Shown here piece after piece: positions 19,802 to 29,221 of a stretch of 64,000 nt of DNA; position 1 is the stretch's first letter, and every line of letters starts with the position of its first letter. Both the position numbers and the translations under genes were made by a program. Below the pieces are notes generated by a model, which ran no database searches, was not told the origin of the DNA, and worked only from the letters and a program-made list of their open reading frames with translations. The stretch spans positions 62,001 to 126,000 of the forward strand of contig NZ_WMID02000015.1 in assembly GCF_009711165.2 (NCBI RefSeq). The letters run 5' to 3'. This DNA comes from Flavobacterium sp. MC2016-06. Its GTDB lineage: Bacteria > Bacteroidota > Bacteroidia > Flavobacteriales > Flavobacteriaceae.

Positions 19802-21760
19802 ATGAAAAAAAGACTCCTGATTTTATGCGGCTTATTATTATCGATATATCAAGCTTCCTCACAAACCTATGAAGTTAAATCTCCAGACGGGCGTATTCAA
19901 ATAAAAGTGATCAACTCGGATAAAATTTCTTGGTCTGCTTCCTTAAATGGAAATTTAATTATTGAGAACGCAGAGGCTGGAATGGAATTTTCATCTAAAA
20001 CTAATTTTGGATCTCATCCGAAGGTGAAAAAGCAAACCGTTAAAAGTGTATCTCAGAACATTCATGCCATAGTAGCCATCAAAGATGCGGAAATCAAAGA
20101 CGAATATACGGAGCTTTCGATTGCGTATCAGGGAAATTATAAACTGAATTTCCGCGCTTACAATGACGGTGTTGCGTATCAATTTATAGATGAATCTAAA
20201 GACAAGCGCAATGTAATTTCAGAGAAAGTGTCTTTATCATTTCCAAAAGGATCACGTTCGTTATTTCCGCAGGAAGAATCGATGTATTCGCATAACGAAC
20301 GACTGTATTTAGATAAATCTTTAAACGATATTGCGGCTAAAGATTTCTGTAGTCTACCAGTTTTATTTACTACAGATAAAGCTAAAGTATTGTTTACAGA
20401 AACGGCACTTCACGATTATCCGGGATTGTTTTTGAGAGGAAACGGAAATACAACTTTAGATGCCATGTTTCCAAAATATGTTTTAGAAGCTGTTGATAAA
20501 GATGGAAGATCTGATCGTGTGCAAAACATTACAAAAGAAGCTGATTATATTGCTGAAACAACTGGAAACAGAGCTTTTCCTTGGCGTGTATTTATCATAA
20601 GCGACGACGATCGTACCTTTGTAGAAAGCAATTTAGCCTACCAATTAGGAACACCAAATGTGCTTAAAAATACCGATTGGATTAAACCCGGAAAAGTGGC
20701 TTGGGATTGGTATAATGACAACAATATTTATGGTGTTGATTTTAAAGCAGGTTTAAATACCGCAACCTACAAGTATTTTATTGATTTTGCGGCAAAGAAT
20801 AAAGTCGAATATGTAATACTTGATGAAGGCTGGACAAAATCGACCACTCAAATTCTTGACTTTAATCCAGATATGGATGTGAAAGAATTGATTCGTTACG
20901 GAAAAGAAAAAGGCGTTGGTATTATTCTTTGGGTACTTTGGAAACCATTAGATGCTAATTTGCTTCAAATTCTAGAAACCTACAAAAGCTGGGGCGCAAA
21001 AGGGATCAAAATTGACTATATGCAGCGCAACGATCAATATATGGTAAATTCTTACGAGCAGATTGCCAGAGAATGTGCCAAACTAGAATTATTAGTAGAT
21101 TTTCACGGTGCCTTTAAACCTTCGGGTTTACACCGTATGTATCCAAATGTATTGAATTACGAAGGTGTAAGAGGCAATGAAAACAATAAATGGAGTGATG
21201 AGATTACACCAGAACATACGGTGACAATTCCGTTTATTCGTATGGCAGCTGGACCAATGGATTTTACGCCGGGTTCGATGGTGAATAAACAGCCTAAAAA
21301 CTTTGCTATAAGTTTTAATAATCCGATGACTATCGGAACTCGTGCGCATCAGGTAGCCATGTATGTGGTTTACGAAGCACCGTTGCAAATGATGTGCGAG
21401 TCGCCATCAACGTACTATAAAGAGCAGGAAACAGTAGATTTTATTACCCAGATTCCAACGGTTTGGGACGAAACAAAAGTACTTCATGGTTCTGTTGGTA
21501 ATTATATTGTTGTGGCAAGAAAAAAGGCCGATAAATGGTTCATTGGAGGTATGACCGATGCTGATGCAAGAGAATTACCTATTGATCTTTCTTTTCTTGG
21601 TGAAGGAACTTTTTCAATGGAAATATTTGAAGACGGCATTAACGCAGATCGATTTGCAGAAGATTATAAAAAAGAAATTATAGAAGTCAATAAAAACTCT
21701 AAAGTAACCGCAAAAATGGCTTCTGGAGGCGGATGGTCTGCTATTATTACTAAAAAGTAA
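19802..21760 (+). CDS. GH97 glycosidase, probably retaining alpha-galactosidase type
   Basis: 652 residues with a signal peptide ending QASSQ. The GH97 N-terminal beta-sandwich is followed by the TIM barrel (WDWYNDNNIYGVDF, VEYVILDEGWTKS, IILWVLWKPLD). The motif GIKIDYMQRNDQ supplies Asp405 at the position of the nucleophile in retaining GH97 alpha-galactosidases; inverting SusB-type alpha-glucosidases lack it. Candidate acid/base glutamates are Glu454 (NYEGVRG) or Glu460. A C-terminal beta domain completes the protein. Extensins carry single alpha-galactose units on serine, which would be a fitting substrate in this neighbourhood; that link is inference. The last codons are duplicated twice in the downstream repeat array. 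Confidence 0.85.
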   Translation: MKKRLLILCGLLLSIYQASSQTYEVKSPDGRIQIKVINSDKISWSASLNGNLIIENAEAGMEFSSKTNFGSHPKVKKQTVKSVSQNIHAIVAIKDAEIKDEYTELSIAYQGNYKLNFRAYNDGVAYQFIDESKDKRNVISEKVSLSFPKGSRSLFPQEESMYSHNERLYLDKSLNDIAAKDFCSLPVLFTTDKAKVLFTETALHDYPGLFLRGNGNTTLDAMFPKYVLEAVDKDGRSDRVQNITKEADYIAETTGNRAFPWRVFIISDDDRTFVESNLAYQLGTPNVLKNTDWIKPGKVAWDWYNDNNIYGVDFKAGLNTATYKYFIDFAAKNKVEYVILDEGWTKSTTQILDFNPDMDVKELIRYGKEKGVGIILWVLWKPLDANLLQILETYKSWGAKGIKIDYMQRNDQYMVNSYEQIARECAKLELLVDFHGAFKPSGLHRMYPNVLNYEGVRGNENNKWSDEITPEHTVTIPFIRMAAGPMDFTPGSMVNKQPKNFAISFNNPMTIGTRAHQVAMYVVYEAPLQMMCESPSTYYKEQETVDFITQIPTVWDETKVLHGSVGNYIVVARKKADKWFIGGMTDADARELPIDLSFLGEGTFSMEIFEDGINADRFAEDYKKEIIEVNKNSKVTAKMASGGGWSAIITKK

Positions 21761-22120
21761 TTAGGAAATAGAATAAAGGTTTTTTAGCCACTCCCGATAG
21801 CTATCGGGATAAAAAGATTAAAAAGGATTTTTTTGCCACGAATTTCACAAATTTTCACAAATCATTGCGTTTAAAATATTATTACTAAAAAGTAATGGGA
21901 AATAGAATTAAGGTTTTTTAGCCACAGATTGAAAGGATTAAAAAGGATTTTTTTGCCACGAATTTCACAAATTTCCACAAATCATTGCGTTTAAAATATT
22001 ATTACTAAAAAGTAATAGGAAATAGAATTAAGGTTTTTTAACCACAGATTAAAAGGATTAAAAAAGGATTTTTTAGCCACGAATTTCACTAATTTTTACA
22101 AATCATTGCGTTTAAAAAAA
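21743..22120. repeat. Tandem ~120-bp repeat, three copies, starting inside GH97
   Basis: Copies start at 21743, 21878 and 21998. Each opens with the 18 bases that encode the last five residues and stop of GH97 (ATTATTACTAAAAAGTAA), then AGGTTTTTTAGCCAC or a variant, a run of GATTAAAAAGGATT, GCCACGAATTTCAC and ATCATTGCGTTTAAAA. Copy 1 differs by carrying the perfect palindrome CCCGATAGCTATCGGG at 21793-21808. The third copy runs into the inverted partner of the GCCACGAATT element. This is slippage or recombination-type duplication, not CRISPR: there are no unique spacers. Confidence 0.9.
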
Positions 22121-22154
22121 ACAACAATTAGTGAAAATTCGTGTAATTCGTGGC
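22076..22154. repeat. GCCACGAATT-type inverted repeat
   Basis: GCCACGAATTTCAC (from 22076) faces GTGTAATTCGTGGC (ending 22154), with nearly complementary inner segments, so the transcript can fold into a long hairpin. The same arms recur many times at 41485-41885. It probably also serves as the 3' end structure of the GH97 transcript. Confidence 0.75.
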
Positions 22155-22209
22155 AACTTTTTTAAGACTTACAAGAAAGAAATCTTTTTAATTCTTTTAA
22201 TCTGTGGCA

Positions 22210-22269
<60 letters not shown>

Positions 22270-22345
22270 AAATTAGTGTAATTCGTGGCAAATTTTTTTA
22301 GACTTACAAGAAAGAAATCCTTTCTAATCCTTTCAATCAGTGGCA

Positions 22346-22382
22346 TAAAAAAAACTACACCTTCCAAATGAAAGATGTAGTT
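22346..22382 (-). terminator. Terminator of the HEGIH secreted protein gene
   Basis: Arms AACTACACCTT (22353-22363) and AAGATGTAGTT (22372-22382) pair with one mismatch; on the minus strand a run of eight Ts follows. It is 23 bp past the stop of the 22405-25017 gene. Confidence 0.75.
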
Positions 22383-22404
22383 CTATAATCAATAAAAAAG
22401 ACGT

Positions 22405-25017
22405 TTATTTTATAATAACCTTCTTGGTTTGTTTAAAACTTTGAGATTGTATCGTTACAAAATAAATACCTTTAGATAAACCACCAGTGTAATATTGCTC
22501 TTTAGGATTGTAATTTTTATTTTCAAAGACTACAAGTCCGCTGCTGTTGGTTATTTTTAAATCGTATGATTCGGCATTTTCATTCGGAACTTTAATGTTT
22601 ATCAAAGAAGAATTAGTGGCTGGATTTGGATAAATCATAAAATTAGAAGAGGCATTTGAAAAATCAGTAACAGCAAGATTTTCTGAAATAACAGTTTTCC
22701 AATCCCACCAATTTTTATCAACGTTTGCTGTACGGTTAGCACCTTCTCCTAATTTAATTTTGTAATTAAACTTAGTTTTACGAGTAGCATCACTTTCAAA
22801 AATATAATCTGAATTACAAATTACAGCAAAAATAACACCATTAGCAGGCACGCCTTGAGCAAAAGAAATAGTACAATCTCCTGCGTAAACCGGTTGTGAA
22901 TACACCGTTTTTCCTTCTTTAGTACGATAACACAATTGAATTGACATATTTTCTCCTAATGGCTCAAAAAACACGGTTGCTTGAGTTCCTTCTATATGAA
23001 TAGGAATAAAATTGGCGCCAGACCAACCCGGTAACGTTTTCTGCTGCGGAATTAAATATCCGTTTTCATCTTCGGTTGTAATCGCATACGGAGTAGCTTT
23101 CCATTTTTCTACATTAATAAGAGCCGGTTGTTCAGGACCTAATTCACGTCCCATATTATTGCGATATAAACTTAAAATAGGCTGTTCAAATTTTCCGAAA
23201 TCAGATAAGGCTAATCTTGCTCTGTATTCCTGAATCAGTTTACGGGTTTTACCATCACCTAAACCATGAACAGTACCATTACCATTTGCAATACCTTCTA
23301 ATACACGACCTTCACAATAATTCCAAACCCACGGTAAACTTTTTTCATCTACAATTTCTCCTAAAAAAGTTGGGAAAACAGAGCTATACTGCACACCGCC
23401 AATAACATCTCTAGTCAATCGTAAAGTAACACCATCAGAATTTTGAACTCCAGAATCAACCCCTTCGGCAGAAGGACCTCCAAAAGTTCCATCTTGCAAC
23501 CAGCCACTGTAACATTCTATCGGAATAAAAGGAGCAATTACAGAACCTGCGCTCAGCCATCCTAAGTCGACATTGCTATAATCGGTACTTCCTATTTTTT
23601 TAATATCCAATACCGTTTGCAGCCAAACGTTTGAACCTTCATGAAACCAAGCCGATTTTCTACAACCTGGCAAAGAGGCATAAATGGCGTGAATTCCTTC
23701 GTGAACACAAGCACCAGTTTGATATTGTGCGTCTGTAAAAGTGGTATTAGGATCAAAACTAGCAACTGGATAATAGGATAAGAGAACCATTGGCCAGCTT
23801 TCTCCATCTTGAGTACTCACACCGCTCTGCCAGCCGCCTAAATCGGTATTTGAGGCAGTATCGGTACATAAACCAGAACCAAATAAATAGACAGAACTGC
23901 GATATCCTGCTCGGTATAATTTGTCTGGAGGCCAGCCCATATTATCTCTTAGAAAAGTAAAATCTCCATCGAGACGCTTTAACATTAAATCTACCGCTGG
24001 GTCTGTAACCAAAGTATTGGCATTTGGTCCAGCAACAAAAGTCCATGAACCCACATTGGTAATTTTAGCACCATTACAACCGCTGTATCCGGGATAATCT
24101 TCTTCTAAATTTTTTGTTGGTTTTGGAAAATTCGGATAATCACTTTTAAAATCGTAATGAAGTGTTGTATCGTAAGCCGGCCACGCGCTAAAATCGCTGT
24201 CGTCTTCTTTTACCGTTAAGAAAAAAGAGATCGTACTCTCGGTACCGCAGGCATTAACATACAAAAAACGATACGTTCCCGAATTCTCCACTTGTAAATT
24301 AGACAAAGTAATGTTTTGGTCCGACGACACAAAATTATTTGGACCCGTCCATTTCATTTTACCGCCAGTTGCATTATTTGCAATTGCGGCTAGAAATTGT
24401 ACGCTTTCGGTTGGGGAAATAACTGCGTAATTAAGGTTTTTTTCGCTTCCGTTATTGACCTTTACACTTGAGGTTAATGCAGTAGCATCACATTGTGTTG
24501 TTTCTACACCAAAAGCTTGAAATTCAACTACACCTGTCGCAGTATCACTTTTAAAATAAACTCTTAGTTTTTTAGATTTAATGTTTAAATTTCCAACCGT
24601 ATTAAACTGATTCAGCGCTAATCCTATGGTGCCGCCATTGATCCACGCAAGCCCGTCCCAGTATTCAAAATAAGCAGCTGTAGGCTGGGCGATACCTCCA
24701 AAATCGGTAAACCAGTAAAGCGCAATCGAATTTATTTGATGGGCAAAATCCCAATCGTATTCGATCCAATTGTAGGTATTGTAAGCCGCTTCACCATCCC
24801 AGTTTCCATAAACAGGGTTTGTTCTATCATCCGAACTAATCGGTGCGAATCCATCATTAACAGCACTTAGACTTTCCCAAGGAGACACATGAGAAGTGCT
24901 GACTTTTGTTGAACTTAGCATGGCTAAGTTGGTTTGAGCATTTAACTTTCCTACTACTAACACAAAGGTGCTAAGGAATAGGAAAGAGAAAAAACGGGGT
25001 AGTTTTTTTTCTTTCAT
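22405..25017 (-). CDS. Secreted HExxH metallopeptidase candidate with discoidin-like, Ig-like and T9SS domains
   Basis: 870 residues with a signal peptide ending GKLNAQ. Residues about 30-175 look like an F5/8 type C-like binding domain (YNWIEYDWDFAHQINSIALYW), and about 180-275 an Ig-like domain. The central domain has HEGIH (439-443) and Glu460 in WFHEGSNVW, giving a possible HExxH...E zinc site, with many aromatic residues around it. I do not recognise the exact family. The end (FMIYPNPATNSSLINI, LSKGIYFVTIQ, KKVIIK) is a T9SS sorting domain, so it is expected at the cell surface or outside. Convergent with GH97, transcribed alone. No good copy of the shared 27-nt element lies upstream. 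Confidence 0.72.
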   Translation of the reverse strand: MKEKKLPRFFSFLFLSTFVLVVGKLNAQTNLAMLSSTKVSTSHVSPWESLSAVNDGFAPISSDDRTNPVYGNWDGEAAYNTYNWIEYDWDFAHQINSIALYWFTDFGGIAQPTAAYFEYWDGLAWINGGTIGLALNQFNTVGNLNIKSKKLRVYFKSDTATGVVEFQAFGVETTQCDATALTSSVKVNNGSEKNLNYAVISPTESVQFLAAIANNATGGKMKWTGPNNFVSSDQNITLSNLQVENSGTYRFLYVNACGTESTISFFLTVKEDDSDFSAWPAYDTTLHYDFKSDYPNFPKPTKNLEEDYPGYSGCNGAKITNVGSWTFVAGPNANTLVTDPAVDLMLKRLDGDFTFLRDNMGWPPDKLYRAGYRSSVYLFGSGLCTDTASNTDLGGWQSGVSTQDGESWPMVLLSYYPVASFDPNTTFTDAQYQTGACVHEGIHAIYASLPGCRKSAWFHEGSNVWLQTVLDIKKIGSTDYSNVDLGWLSAGSVIAPFIPIECYSGWLQDGTFGGPSAEGVDSGVQNSDGVTLRLTRDVIGGVQYSSVFPTFLGEIVDEKSLPWVWNYCEGRVLEGIANGNGTVHGLGDGKTRKLIQEYRARLALSDFGKFEQPILSLYRNNMGRELGPEQPALINVEKWKATPYAITTEDENGYLIPQQKTLPGWSGANFIPIHIEGTQATVFFEPLGENMSIQLCYRTKEGKTVYSQPVYAGDCTISFAQGVPANGVIFAVICNSDYIFESDATRKTKFNYKIKLGEGANRTANVDKNWWDWKTVISENLAVTDFSNASSNFMIYPNPATNSSLINIKVPNENAESYDLKITNSSGLVVFENKNYNPKEQYYTGGLSKGIYFVTIQSQSFKQTKKVIIK

Positions 25018-25243
25018 CAGATAAATTTTGGTTTTTAATTATTTTAAAAAATCAAACACTCATTGATTGATAAGTGTTTTTAAAATAACATTGGTTAGTT
25101 GAAATGAATGCTTATTTATAGAAAGTACTAAGTTAAGAGTAGTCTTAATAAAATTATAGATACTTAATTATCTGATAATTAGTAAAAGTTAACCAGTATT
25201 CAAAAAAGTCGCCTTGAGTGGTGCAGTTTTAGATTCTTATAAT

Positions 25244-25327
25244 ACTTTGCGTCTTTGCGACTTTGCGAGAAATAGTGTTCGCACATAAAAAATCAAATAA
25301 TCTCGCAAAGTCGCAAAGACGCAAAGT
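25244..25327. repeat. Perfect 27-bp inverted repeat (CTTTGCG family)
   Basis: Arms at 25244-25270 and 25301-25327 are exact complements, each built from CTTTGCGtCTTTGCGaCTTTGCGA, around a 30-base loop. It sits in the 402-bp gap between the start of the HEGIH gene and the stop of the M24 gene. The internal 9-base periodicity is notable. No gene is present in this gap. Confidence 0.85.
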
Positions 25328-25353
25328 TTTTTCTGTATCATCTTTAAATTAAA

Positions 25354-25377
25354 AAACCGCCTAATTGTAGGCGGTTT
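25354..25377 (-). terminator. Terminator of the DPP IV/Xaa-Pro aminopeptidase operon
   Basis: AAACCGCCT (25354-25362) and AGGCGGTTT (25369-25377) form a 9-bp GC-rich stem with a 6-base loop. On the minus strand it is followed by TTTAATTTAAAG, and it lies 43 bp past the M24 stop. Confidence 0.8.
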
Positions 25378-25419
25378 GATTGTTTTTTGTGTTGTTTTAA
25401 AAATAAATATTCAAGACAC

Positions 25420-26808
25420 TTAGTAATTTCGAAGTGCTTCAATATCTGCTGCTTTTTTAGCAAGCGGTTTGCCTAATAATTGATACGATTCTTTTGTAAT
25501 CAGGAAATCTTCTTCGATGCGAATACCTCCAAAACTTTTATAATCTTCGACTTTATCATAATTAATAAACTGGCTGTGCTTTTTTTCTGATTTCCACAAG
25601 TCTATTAATTCTGGTATAAAATAAATTCCCGGTTCAACTGTTAATACAAAACCTTCTTCGAGTTCTTTCCCTAAACGCAAAGATTTTAGTCCAAATTCGG
25701 TGCTCTTTTTTAAGGTATCGGTATAACCAACATATTCTTCGCCTATATTCTCCATGTCGTGCACATCCATTCCCATCATATGCCCTAAACCACATTGAAA
25801 AAATAATGTATGAGCGCCAGCCGCAACAGCTTCGTCTAAATCTCCTTTTACTAAACCAAGAGATTTAAGTCCAATTAAAATTTCTTTGCAGGCAATAAGA
25901 TGGACATCTTTAAATAAAATGCCAGGTTTCAGTGCAGCAATTGCCGCTTCTTCCGCTTGTAAAACGATATTGTATATTTCTTTCTGTTTAGAAGTAAAAG
26001 TTTTAGAAACAGGAAAAGTACGCGTCATATCTCCCGCATAATGCATATTTGTTTCGGCACCAGAATCGCATAAAACCATTTGCCCTTCTTGCAAAACGTT
26101 ACCTCCCGCATGATTGTGCAGATACTGTCCGTTTACCGTTAGAATTATCGGAAAAGCAAGCTGTCCGCCGCCGCTTATAGCTGTGCCTTCAACTTGTCCT
26201 GCAATTTCATATTCAGTCATTCCCGGTCGAGCACTTTGTATCGCTTTTAGATGCATTGCAGCCGTTATGTCAACAGCCTTTTCAATTTCAGCTATTTCTT
26301 CCTTAGTTTTATAAGAGCGCTGTGCAATTATTGCTTTAGATAATTCAATTGAAGCTTTTTGCGCTAATACGTTCGGATTTATTTCCAACAAAGAACTTAA
26401 TTTTAAAGTAATTGCAGCACGATACGGAGGCAGAAAATGTATTTTGCGCTTTTGCTGTACCGCATTTTTTAAAATTGCGTCTACAAAAGATAAAGGCTGA
26501 ACTGTTGTAATTCCTGATTTTTCGGCACAAATATTCAATGATTCCTGCGGACCTATCCAAACCGTTTGTTCTATAGTCAAATTATCTCCAAGCAGAATCT
26601 CAATATTAGCGTCAATATCTATTATTAAAAATAGAGAAGGACGATCAATTCCTGTATAATATAAAAAACTGCTGTCTTGTCTAAAATGATAAATATTATC
26701 TCTATAATTCATTCCAACCTCTTCATTTCCGGGTAGAATAATAAGACCAGAACCAATTGCTTTTTTTAAAACTTGTCTTCTATTAACGTACGTTTCTTTG
26801 CTAAACAT
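25420..26808 (-). CDS. Xaa-Pro aminopeptidase (M24B, PepP-like)
   Basis: 462 residues, no signal peptide, so cytoplasmic. The N-terminal AMP_N domain (about 1-150, ILPGNEEVGMNYRD) leads into the pita-bread M24 fold. The dinuclear metal ligands are visible: Asp in LCDSGAE, Asp in YAGDMTRTF, His in GLGHMMGMDVHD, Glu in TVEPGIYF and Glu in GGIRIEEDF. The enzyme removes an N-terminal residue when proline (or hydroxyproline) is second. It follows the DPP IV gene after 30 bp and must be co-transcribed with it. Together they would finish Pro/Hyp-rich peptides after import. Regulated through the 27-nt element at 29428-29454. Confidence 0.92.
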   Translation of the reverse strand: MFSKETYVNRRQVLKKAIGSGLIILPGNEEVGMNYRDNIYHFRQDSSFLYYTGIDRPSLFLIIDIDANIEILLGDNLTIEQTVWIGPQESLNICAEKSGITTVQPLSFVDAILKNAVQQKRKIHFLPPYRAAITLKLSSLLEINPNVLAQKASIELSKAIIAQRSYKTKEEIAEIEKAVDITAAMHLKAIQSARPGMTEYEIAGQVEGTAISGGGQLAFPIILTVNGQYLHNHAGGNVLQEGQMVLCDSGAETNMHYAGDMTRTFPVSKTFTSKQKEIYNIVLQAEEAAIAALKPGILFKDVHLIACKEILIGLKSLGLVKGDLDEAVAAGAHTLFFQCGLGHMMGMDVHDMENIGEEYVGYTDTLKKSTEFGLKSLRLGKELEEGFVLTVEPGIYFIPELIDLWKSEKKHSQFINYDKVEDYKSFGGIRIEEDFLITKESYQLLGKPLAKKAADIEALRNY

Positions 26809-26838
26809 ATTTTTGTATTATTTGTAATTTAAATGCTG

Positions 26839-28989
26839 TTATCTTCCTCCGCCTGGACAATGTTCTCTTAAATATTGTGTAAACAATTGCGATAAATGCT
26901 CAGAAGTTCCTTCGCCTTCATTAATTCTGTGCGTGCGGTTTGGATAACTCATCATTTGAAATTGTTTTCCGTTTTTCACTAATTCATTAACAAGCATTTC
27001 AAAGCCTTGATAATGTACATTGTCATCACCCGTACCATGCACAACCAGTAAATTACCTTGAAGTTTATTGGCATACGTAATAGGAGAACCTTTTATATAC
27101 GGCTCTTTATTTTCCTGCGGTAATCCCATATAGCGTTCCTGATAAATATTATCATACAATAATTGATTAGGCACAGAAGCAATAGCAATTCCGGTTTTAT
27201 AAATTTCAGGATGTTGAAACAAAAGATTCAAAGTAGTAGAACCGCCGCCGCTCCATCCCCAGACCGCAACACGCTCAGGATCTACAAACGACCATTTTAA
27301 AATTTCTTTAGCAGCCATTGCTTGATCTCTTACATTTACAATACCAAGATTTTGGTAAATCGCTTTTCTCCAAGCCGTACCTTTTGGAACAGGAGTTCCG
27401 CGGCCGTCTAAACTGATCTGAATGTATCCATCTGCTGCAATATCACCATTGTATAAAAAAGTATTCGCATTTCCGGCAGCATCTTTTACCGTTGCAGCTG
27501 CAGGTTCTGTATAGACATAAAATAAAACAGGATATTTTTTTGCAGGATCAAACGGAGTCGGTTTTATCATCCATCCGTCAAGCGTTATGTTATCGCTTGT
27601 GGTAATCTGAATCATTTCTACATTTCCGCTCGGAGTTTTATTACTGCTGATTTCTTTTATCGTTTTACCATTAGAAAGAGTAACCCATTCTGATACTTCT
27701 TGATTTTTATGATTCGAAAAATCATGTGCTGCATATTTGGCATCTGGAGATAAACTATAATCATGCGTACCAATTTCGGCAGCAGGAGATACTTTTATTA
27801 GTTTTCCTTTTCCGTTTAAAGCTGTTTTATATAAATATTGCTGTGTAGCATTTTCTGGAGAAGCCAAAAAGTAAACAAAACCACTTTTTTCGTCAATTGC
27901 TTCAATAGATATAATATCATAATTTCCATTAGTAATTAACGTTTCAGATTTTCCGCTTTTGTCTATACGATAAAGATGACGCCAGCCGTCTTTCTCTGAT
28001 AAAGAAAGAAACTCCTTTCCGTTATTAATCCACTTCCAACCGCTATTTTCAGTTGTTAATACATCCACCCATGAGTTGTTTTTTTCATCGTAAATTTCAT
28101 TTGCTTTACCATCTTTAGGATTACATAAAAAAAGTTTAGCCTCATTTTGTTTGCGGTTCAGCTGTTCAAGTAGTATAGCAGAACCATCAGGAATCCATTG
28201 CATTAACGGGATATAATGCTGTTTTGTATCACCCGGAACCTGCATCCAAGTAGTTTGCTGTGTAGCAATATTTACTACACCAACTTTGCAGGCAGAAGGA
28301 TCTTCTCCCGCTTTTGGATATTCAATCGGGATCGTGTACGAATACAAAGAATCCGTATTATTAATCAATAAAAAGTTTTTAATTTTAGTAGCATCGATCT
28401 GCCAAAAAGCAATGTTTTTTCCATCAGGACTCCAGCGAAAACCATCTCTGCAGTCAAATTCTTCTTCATAAGCCCAGTCAAAAGTTCCGTTAATTAATCG
28501 ATCCGTTCCGTCGTTCGTCAACGCAGTAATTTTTCCAGAAGCAACCTCTTCAACATACAAATTATGATTGCTTACATACGCAACGGCATTATTATCAGGC
28601 GATAGTTTAGCAAACATCAAAGACGATTCTGGTTTGCCTTTTCCAATCTGGTGTAATTCGTTTGTAGTTTTGTTTAAAAGCCAGTAATCACCTCTGGTTT
28701 CTTGTCGCCAGACTTTTTTTGAATTCGTATAAATCAAAACTAATTTTTCGTCTTTACTGAACTCAAAATCTTTAATTTCTAATGCTTTTCCGCTTTGTTT
28801 CGGAGTAAGCTGCCCAGCGTTAATTACAATAGTTCTAGAAAAATCAGGCAGTTGATATTTTACGATTTCTCCATTTTCTATGGTATAATAACTACTGTTG
28901 GTATTCGTCCATTTTAGTTTTTGGGCATTCGCAGAAATAAAAAACAGATTCAGTAGCAAACATAAAAAGAGACAGCTTATTTTTTTCAT
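26839..28989 (-). CDS. Dipeptidyl peptidase IV (S9B)
   Basis: 716 residues with a signal peptide ending ISANAQ, so periplasmic or outer-membrane facing. The N-terminal beta-propeller includes DWAYEEEF, the DPP IV signature whose Glu pair binds the free N-terminus of the substrate. In the alpha/beta-hydrolase domain the nucleophile is Ser580 in GWSGGG, followed by Asp in HGTGDDNV and His in NRTHRINEGEG. It cuts X-Pro and X-Ala dipeptides from N-termini. First gene of an operon with Xaa-Pro aminopeptidase. The predicted start of transcription lies near 29380, giving a leader of about 390 nt that contains the repeat at 29098-29221. Confidence 0.93.
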   Translation of the reverse strand: MKKISCLFLCLLLNLFFISANAQKLKWTNTNSSYYTIENGEIVKYQLPDFSRTIVINAGQLTPKQSGKALEIKDFEFSKDEKLVLIYTNSKKVWRQETRGDYWLLNKTTNELHQIGKGKPESSLMFAKLSPDNNAVAYVSNHNLYVEEVASGKITALTNDGTDRLINGTFDWAYEEEFDCRDGFRWSPDGKNIAFWQIDATKIKNFLLINNTDSLYSYTIPIEYPKAGEDPSACKVGVVNIATQQTTWMQVPGDTKQHYIPLMQWIPDGSAILLEQLNRKQNEAKLFLCNPKDGKANEIYDEKNNSWVDVLTTENSGWKWINNGKEFLSLSEKDGWRHLYRIDKSGKSETLITNGNYDIISIEAIDEKSGFVYFLASPENATQQYLYKTALNGKGKLIKVSPAAEIGTHDYSLSPDAKYAAHDFSNHKNQEVSEWVTLSNGKTIKEISSNKTPSGNVEMIQITTSDNITLDGWMIKPTPFDPAKKYPVLFYVYTEPAAATVKDAAGNANTFLYNGDIAADGYIQISLDGRGTPVPKGTAWRKAIYQNLGIVNVRDQAMAAKEILKWSFVDPERVAVWGWSGGGSTTLNLLFQHPEIYKTGIAIASVPNQLLYDNIYQERYMGLPQENKEPYIKGSPITYANKLQGNLLVVHGTGDDNVHYQGFEMLVNELVKNGKQFQMMSYPNRTHRINEGEGTSEHLSQLFTQYLREHCPGGGR

Positions 28990-29097
28990 TGTTGAGATAT
29001 TGTAATTTATGGAATGATTTGTTTTGTAATTAAAATGAGATTCTTGTATTTCCGTTGCGCGTAATTATTTTTAAACATGGTCTCGACAGCTATCGGG

Positions 29098-29221
29098 CAA
29101 TGTTATTAAGTTAAGGATTATTATTAAAAAAGTCTCACGCAGATTTTAGCGGAAAAAGAACAAAAAAATCTGCAAAATCTGCGAAATCTGCGTGAAAAAT
29201 TCTCTTAACTTAATAACATTG
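29098..29221. repeat. Nested inverted repeat in the DPP IV leader
   Basis: Outer arms CAATGTTATTAAGTTAAG (29098-29115) and its exact complement (29204-29221) enclose inner arms TCACGCAGATTTT and AAATCTGCGTGA. Remnants of the GCTATCGGG palindrome flank both sides (29087-29097 and 29222-29231). A fragment of the same CGCAGATTTTTA motif appears at 31672-31682. Being between the predicted promoter (29390) and the start codon (28989), it would be transcribed and fold into a long hairpin. Confidence 0.75.

Noticed and set aside
25146..25172. Possible fifth copy of the 27-nt element upstream of the HEGIH gene (minus strand GATAATTAAGTATC)
   Set aside because: Only 11 of the first 14 positions match, the second GATAA is absent and no TAnnTTTG box lies 30 nt further on.
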